This document shows positions 59,855-64,000 of a stretch of DNA of 64,000 nucleotides, in pieces. A program made the translations under genes and the position numbers. The DNA lies in NCBI RefSeq assembly GCF_000013225.1, contig NC_007776.1:62001-126000 (forward strand). The letters are read 5' to 3'. Within the stretch, counting starts at the first letter, position 1, and each line of letters begins with the position of its first letter. Source of the DNA: Synechococcus sp. JA-2-3B'a(2-13) (GTDB taxonomy: Bacteria; Cyanobacteriota; Cyanobacteriia; Thermostichales; Thermostichaceae). The notes under the pieces were generated by a model. It did not search any database. It was not told the DNA's origin and saw nothing but the letters and a program-made list of their open reading frames with translations.

Positions 59855-60913
59855 ATGCATTTGGAACGTCGCCCGGTTTTCCCGTTTACGGCCATCGTCG
59901 GCCAAGAGGAGATGAAATTGGCCTTGCTCCTCAACGTGATCGACCCGCGCATTGGCGGGGTGCTGATCATGGGGGATCGCGGCACGGGCAAATCCACCAC
60001 CATCCGCGCTTTGGCCGACCTGCTGCCCCAGATCGAGGTGGTGAAAGGGGATCCCTTCAACAGCCACCCGCGGCAGCGGGACTTGATGAGCGATCAAGTG
60101 TGGGAGCGCCTGCAGGCGGGAGAAACGCTGGAAAGCACTTGGATCCAGGTGCCGATGGTGGATCTGCCCTTGGGGGCAACAGAAGACCGGGTGTGTGGCA
60201 CTCTCGACATTGAGCGGGCCTTGGCTCAGGGGGTGAAGGCTTTTGAGCCAGGGCTACTAGCCAAGGCCAATCGAGGCATCCTTTACGTGGATGAAGTCAA
60301 TTTGCTGGATGACCACTTAGTGGATGTGTTGCTGGACGCGGCGGCCTCAGGCTGGAACACCGTGGAACGGGAGGGCATTTCCATTCGTCATCCGGCTCGG
60401 TTTGTGCTGGTGGGATCCGGCAACCCGGAAGAGGGGGAATTGCGGCCTCAACTGCTGGATCGCTTTGGCATGTTTGTCCAGATCGAAACGGTGCGAGATG
60501 CTGCCCTGCGGGTGCGGATCGTGGAGGAGCGCAGCCAGTTCGACGCCGATCCCCAGGCTTTTTTGGCCAAGTATGCCGATTCCCAGCAGCGCCTGCGGGA
60601 GCGCATCGAAAAAGCCCAACATCTTTTGCCCAACGTGGCAGTGGATCCCGACTTGCGCTTGAAGATCTCCGGAGTATGTGCGGCTTTGGAGGTGGATGGG
60701 CTGCGCGGAGACATTGTCACCAACCGGGCTGCCAAGGCCCTGGCAGCTCTAGAGGGGCGCAGTGAGGTCACCGTCGCCGATATCCGTCGGGTGATCAGCC
60801 TGTGTTTGCGTCACCGCCTGCGCAAGGATCCCTTGGAAACCATCGACTCGGGCTACAAGGTGGAAAAAGCCTTCAGCGAAGTGTTCCAGGTGAGCCTAGA
60901 GAGCGCCGCCTAG
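59855..60913 (+). CDS. chlI: magnesium chelatase ATPase subunit I
   Basis: 352 residues. The AAA+ motor that drives ChlH/ChlD to insert Mg2+ into protoporphyrin IX. Walker A is GDRGTGKSTTIRALADLLP; Walker B is NRGILYVDEVNLLDDHLVD; GSGNPEEGELRPQLLDRFGM carries sensor 1 and the arginine finger. Cysteines in VCGTLD and SGVCAAL may be redox-sensitive, as in plants, but that is not tested here. ATG 59855 is the family start. Confidence 0.96.
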   Translation: MHLERRPVFPFTAIVGQEEMKLALLLNVIDPRIGGVLIMGDRGTGKSTTIRALADLLPQIEVVKGDPFNSHPRQRDLMSDQVWERLQAGETLESTWIQVPMVDLPLGATEDRVCGTLDIERALAQGVKAFEPGLLAKANRGILYVDEVNLLDDHLVDVLLDAAASGWNTVEREGISIRHPARFVLVGSGNPEEGELRPQLLDRFGMFVQIETVRDAALRVRIVEERSQFDADPQAFLAKYADSQQRLRERIEKAQHLLPNVAVDPDLRLKISGVCAALEVDGLRGDIVTNRAAKALAALEGRSEVTVADIRRVISLCLRHRLRKDPLETIDSGYKVEKAFSEVFQVSLESAA

Positions 60914-60914
60914 C

Positions 60915-60986
60915 CCTCACCCCCCAGCCCCTCTCCCAGGGGGAGTGTGCCCTCACCCCCCAGCCCCTCTCCCAGGGGGAGAGGGG
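60915..60986. repeat. tandem CCCTCACCCCCCAGCC repeat
   Basis: Two adjacent units of about 32 bases: CCCTCACCCCCCAGCC followed by CCTCTCCCAGGGGGAG, the second within a longer GAGAGGGGAG. The units are self-complementary (CCCCTCTCCC/GGGGAGAGGGG). It resembles a repeat common across cyanobacteria, and similar text is in repeat B copy 1 (4690-4720). It contributes the C-terminal residues of the gene on the other strand. Confidence 0.75.
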
Positions 60987-61651
60987 AGTAGGGTGGCTGC
61001 TAGCTTGTCGGCAATGGCCGCAATCCAGGTTTGCTCCTGCCGGCTGAAGCTGCGTGGGGTATCGCTCCCCAAAATCAAGCACCCTTTCTGGCCGATGGGC
61101 TGGCACAGCACGGCTTGGGATCCGGGGGGCAACAGATCATTGAACTCGGCGCGGGCCGGGAACAGCTTGAGATCCACCAGATAGACGGGTCGCCCCGTTT
61201 GCAAAACCCGCTGCAAAACGCTCTTGGGCTGAATGGAGGGCATCTGGCCGGGGTTGGCCAGGAGCCCCCGTTGTAGGAGGGTTCGCCCACCCACCCAGAT
61301 CACCACAGTGCGGGCGGCAGTGGTGCTGAGCAGGGTATGGGAGGCCCAAGCCAGCTCCAGTTTCTCACTTTCAGAAAGATCGGGATGCCAATCACAGCCG
61401 GGGATCCCCTGCAGGGGGGCCGTTTGGGGTGGAAGAGGCTGGATCTGCTGCCACAGCAGGCCGGTCAGGATCAAAACGGCGCTGAGGAGGATCCCCAAGG
61501 CATCTGAGCGGGACTGGCTGGTGAGCAATTCCGGCGTAAAGGCCAGTCGATTGATGACCAAGAGGGCGCTGCCCAAAAGGCCGGTCACCAGAGGCAGCCG
61601 CCTCAACCAGCGATTGGGATCCCTGGGGGCTGGAGTGGGTTCAACCGTCAA
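60953..61651 (-). CDS. CCB2/CCB4-like cofactor assembly of complex C protein
   Basis: 232 residues. Two hydrophobic helices near the N-terminus (LVTGLLGSALLVINRLAF and LGILLSAVLILTGLLW) and a GAF-like C-terminal domain match the CCB2/CCB4 proteins that help attach heme c(n) (heme ci) to cytochrome b6. In the last 10 or so residues (SPPGRGAGG) the frame runs through the C-rich tandem repeat before it stops, so the true C-terminus may have been replaced. chlI is convergent with it. Confidence 0.78.
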   Translation of the reverse strand: MTVEPTPAPRDPNRWLRRLPLVTGLLGSALLVINRLAFTPELLTSQSRSDALGILLSAVLILTGLLWQQIQPLPPQTAPLQGIPGCDWHPDLSESEKLELAWASHTLLSTTAARTVVIWVGGRTLLQRGLLANPGQMPSIQPKSVLQRVLQTGRPVYLVDLKLFPARAEFNDLLPPGSQAVLCQPIGQKGCLILGSDTPRSFSRQEQTWIAAIADKLAATLLPSPPGRGAGG

Positions 61652-61699
61652 GGCAGGCTAGGCATAACCTAGAGGAAGTAACGGGAGAGAAGGGAGAAG

Positions 61700-62005
61700 C
61701 TGATACATTTACGCTGAACACTGCTGAACATCACTGTTCAACTATGCAGCGATAGCATTCTGTTTGTTTCCATTCGCGTTAGCGGGACGGAGTCCAAACA
61801 GAATGGCGGTATCCCGCAAAGCTTTGAGTAGAATACCCAAAGCGCAGTTTCCGTGTCGTCTTACTACCAATTTTCTGCTTTGCTTTGGCTACCATGTTGG
61901 CAGACTCGAAAGTAAACAGAAAGATCAACTGGTAGTAATCCGTACTGAACATATTATACATTATTTTCAGTATAGTTGAGCTTATTATTGACTAGAGTCA
62001 TGCTC
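61700..62005. repeat. repeat C, copy 2 (306 bp, with 24-bp insert)
   Basis: Same sequence as 44653-44934 outside the insertion; I see no other difference. The extra 24 bases (61772-61795) are a copy of the two-hairpin small dispersed repeat. The insertion lies in the loop of the CTGTTTG/CAAACAG hairpin. Near-identity over 280 bases at 17 kb distance implies recent copying or conversion. Confidence 0.85.
61772..61795 (+). repeat. two-hairpin small dispersed repeat inside repeat C
   Basis: Stem CGC/GCG around GTTA, then GGAC/GTCC around GGA; the full insertion is 24 bases with CC on both sides. The matching site in copy 1 reads straight through from GTTTCC to AAACAG. Confidence 0.9.
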
Positions 62006-62059
62006 TTTCCTCTCTGCTCCCTTGAAGATTAAAGAACTGAAGTTCAGTATAAAGCCAAC

Positions 62060-62593
62060 TCAGAGACGGCTCCAAATGCCAAGGCGCTCCTGCTGGGCTT
62101 TTTCTTGTAGGCCACCGTAGTAGCTGTCGTACTTGATGTTGTGGCTGTAGGGGATGATGCGGGCCAGGCCATTGCGCACCAACATGGCGTTCATCTGATG
62201 GCCTTCTAACCAGACATAGGCCTCCACCAAGCCCGTAGCATCTACGTTGCGCAGCAACTTATCCCCTTCCAGCTTGACGGTGCGGTAGAGGATGCGCTCC
62301 CGCATCAGTTCAATGGCTTGCTGGTAATAGGGGTTTTCTTCCGGGCTGAGACCCTCGATCCCGGCCAACCGGATCAGGCGCATCTTCTGTTCCCCTTCGA
62401 TTTGCACCACTAGGGTGTCGCCGTTGACCACCCGCACCACAACCGCATCTGGGTAGCGATCGAAGCGGTGGTTGTCGAAGTAGAACGGGGTATCGGGAAC
62501 GACCCGGGGCTCTCCAAACCCGTGGCTGGGAAGGACGGGTATGGCCAGAAGCAATCCCAATGCAGCAGAGCCGAGAGCAATACGCTGGAACAT
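62060..62593 (-). CDS. thermonuclease-family (SNase-like) exported nuclease
   Basis: About 177 residues from ATG 62593, starting with a signal peptide (IALGSAALGLLLAIPVLPSHGFG). Staphylococcal-nuclease-fold features: VVVRVVNGDTLVVQ (active-site Asp), MRLIRLAGIEGLSPEE with the Arg and Glu, and MLVNGLARIIPYS-like MLVRNGLARIIPYS. Family enzymes degrade DNA and RNA with Ca2+. The open frame upstream to 62659 is not family-like. Confidence 0.8.
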   Translation of the reverse strand: MFQRIALGSAALGLLLAIPVLPSHGFGEPRVVPDTPFYFDNHRFDRYPDAVVVRVVNGDTLVVQIEGEQKMRLIRLAGIEGLSPEENPYYQQAIELMRERILYRTVKLEGDKLLRNVDATGLVEAYVWLEGHQMNAMLVRNGLARIIPYSHNIKYDSYYGGLQEKAQQERLGIWSRL

Positions 62594-62795
62594 GACCTTA
62601 ATTCCCCACTTTGGACGCAGCCCCCTCTTCTTTTCCCGCCGGGGAGTTTCCGGTGGCAACGCTCAAAGTGTAATGGTAGCGGCAACTCTCCAGAAAACAA
62701 TCCCACCGCAGATTTGAATTGGCCAGCAGTAGATCCGCCGTTGGTTGGGTTGCCCAAGGCTCCCAGGCGACTGAGCCATTCCTGCTCGCTTTTCT

Positions 62796-62996
62796 TCAGT
62801 TCCCCGACTCTCCCCGCAGTTGCTGGGCAAATTTGTCGGCGAACTTGTCGCTGTCGAAGCGAGCCTGCGCGTTTTGAATGGCTTGGTGAATGCGCCGCTC
62901 GGTCGCGTCCGTGGTGCGGAGCACTTTGCACCCATCTCGGGTGTGGGTATTTGGGGTATAGCCGGGCTGAGGGTAAAAGCTTGGAAGCCCTTCTCT
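62796..62996 (-). other. possible coding remnant
   Basis: An open frame of about 66 codons with no clear start, reading FYPQPGYTPNTHTRDG, a copy of the 24-bp repeat (62902-62924) and AIQNAQARFDSDKFADKFAQQL. The composition looks protein-like but no family is recognised. The repeat keeps the frame. It could be the tail of an old gene. Confidence 0.3.
62902..62924 (+). repeat. two-hairpin small dispersed repeat (GTGC/GCAC variant)
   Basis: Stem CGC/GTG around GTCC (one G-T pair), then GTGC/GCAC around GGA. Confidence 0.55.
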
Positions 62997-63416
62997 ACTC
63001 TAAGCCTTGAATCACGTTTTTCTTTCTGCTTCTCCCAAGGCGGCTCCGGCGGTCGTTGCCAAGGTATTAAAAGTTCCACGGCTCCTGCTCTCTTTGGGAG
63101 ACATTCTGAACTCAAAAAGAGGCTCTGGGGTGGTTATTTGTAGAACCCAAGCTACTACGCGGGTACAGCGGGGCAAGTTTCCGGAGAGGTTATCAAGCGC
63201 TACACAGAGGCTCAGAAGACAGAGCAAGGGGGCGATTGAGTCCCTTTGGTCACACTCAAGGCTCATATCCATGCTGGCTTACAAGCTGAGGCAGTTTTGA
63301 GGGACGCTCTGTAGCTGCTGTCAACCTGCCGTGAACCTAGGACCGCTGAGATAAACGATGATAAAAACAGCAGCTGCTGTTAACCCTCCGGAGTTCGAAG
63401 CCTAGGGATCCCCTCC

Positions 63417-64000
63417 ATGACTTCCCAGATTCAGCCCTGCACACGCGAACAGATCTTGAATGGAATGGGCATCACCACCCTGTTTTCGGCTCTCATTGTG
63501 GGTCTCTGGATCTGGCTGGGATCCTCCTTTCCCGTGCCGTTTCGCTGGGATCCCCTAGCCTTGGCGTGGGGGGCAGGGCTGGGACTGGGGGTGGCTCTGC
63601 TCAGCGGCGGGGTTTACCGGCTCTGGCCAGCCTATCGTCGGGCAGCCACTGCCTACTTACACTGGGTGGCGGATCCCTTGCAGTGGGGAGACATCCTTTG
63701 GGTGGGCCTGCTGCCGGGCTGGAGCGAGGAATGGCTGTTTCGCGGCGTGTTGATGTCCCTGCTGGTGGCCAGCCCCTTAGGGTGGACAGGCGGGATCCTG
63801 CTGAGCGGCCTCTTGTTTGGCGCCTTGCATTGGCTGGGATGGCAAGGCTGGCCTTATGCCGTCTGGGCCGGTGGGGTTGGTATCCTCATGGGGATTGGCT
63901 TGTGGCTGTCGGGAAACCTGTTGGTCACCATTGTCGCCCACACCCTTGTCAACTGGATTGGGGTTTGTGCCTGGAAATGCTTTTTCTCTCAAGCGGAGCC
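63417..64000 (+). CDS. CPBP-family intramembrane glutamic protease, partial
   Basis: The first 194 residues; the window edge cuts the C-terminus. Four or more membrane spans. The CPBP motifs are present: Glu104-Glu105 with Arg109 in SEEWLFRG, His138 in FGALHW, and His175/Asn179 in VAHTLVNW. Relatives process prenylated or signal proteins, including bacteriocin and regulatory precursors. The substrate here is unknown. Confidence 0.85.
   Translation, partial: MTSQIQPCTREQILNGMGITTLFSALIVGLWIWLGSSFPVPFRWDPLALAWGAGLGLGVALLSGGVYRLWPAYRRAATAYLHWVADPLQWGDILWVGLLPGWSEEWLFRGVLMSLLVASPLGWTGGILLSGLLFGALHWLGWQGWPYAVWAGGVGILMGIGLWLSGNLLVTIVAHTLVNWIGVCAWKCFFSQAE

Larger units (their letters stand above)
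62594..63416. other. intergenic region, mostly without recognised genes
   Basis: Apart from the remnant above and one two-hairpin repeat copy at 62902-62924 (GTGC/GCAC second stem) I see no gene. Other frames are open but look like noise. It separates the nuclease from the CPBP gene. Confidence 0.4.

Overview
The window is chromosomal DNA of a unicellular cyanobacterium. It carries photosystem genes (psaK, psbK), magnesium chelatase (chlI), a CrtR-type carotenoid hydroxylase, sulfolipid synthesis (sqdB), a System II cytochrome c assembly gene, a complex-C cofactor assembly gene and several small families known mainly from cyanobacteria (DUF3082, DUF3386, DUF3611, DUF4168, LabA-like). The palindrome GGGATCCC (core GGATCC) is scattered through nearly every gene, in the role GCGATCGC (HIP1) plays in other cyanobacteria. 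I infer a thermophilic hot-spring Synechococcus of the JA type. That is inference from sequence style, not a database match.

Layout. 1-11.6 kb: dapA (partial), nitroreductase, trpD, trmFO, an IS5-family element, a phosphotransferase-fold protein, remA-like and gmk, speD-speE (spermidine), sqdB, a histone-deacetylase-fold enzyme and a ComFB-like protein. 12.2-24.1 kb: lepA-yqeK-rsfS in one overlapping minus-strand run, a NYN/LabA protein, glyQ, an Anbu proteasome-like protein, a DUF697-like GTPase, DUF427, a TolB-like lipoprotein, an aminotransferase and hisD. 24.1-44.5 kb: the most rearranged part. It has one broken and two apparently intact tnpB genes, a tnpB relic, dispersed repeats, a GHL10-type glycosidase, a pseudouridine synthase, purA, a Ctp-like protein lacking its catalytic residues, trigger factor, ccsA, a proline/threonine-repeat lipoprotein, an AI-2E-type permease, xseA-xseB and folD. 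44.5-64 kb: a repeat pair, PPOX flavoprotein, GNAT, DUF3386, murA, slt, sixA, DnaJ-like, an SDH-type protease, crtR, psaK, psbK, chlI, a CCB-type assembly factor, a nuclease and a CPBP protease (partial).

Gene content is mostly housekeeping and photosynthetic. Clear cooperating sets are speD with speE, lepA with yqeK and rsfS, and xseA with xseB. No prophage, CRISPR array, rRNA or tRNA gene was recognised.

The most interesting layer is repetitive DNA. A roughly 24-bp dispersed repeat made of two tiny hairpins occurs many times, inside genes and inside other repeats. Its second stem varies in sequence between copies (GGAC/GTCC, GCGC/GCGC, GGCC/GGCC, GTGC/GCAC) while pairing is kept. Two repeat pairs differ by exactly 24 bp at a copy of it, and one copy adds exactly eight codons to a tnpB gene. 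Around it are two larger dispersed repeat families, a 282/306-bp repeat pair, heptanucleotide repeats that split a tnpB gene, and an IS5-family element that landed at CTAG inside one of the dispersed repeats. The nesting lets the order of insertion be read.
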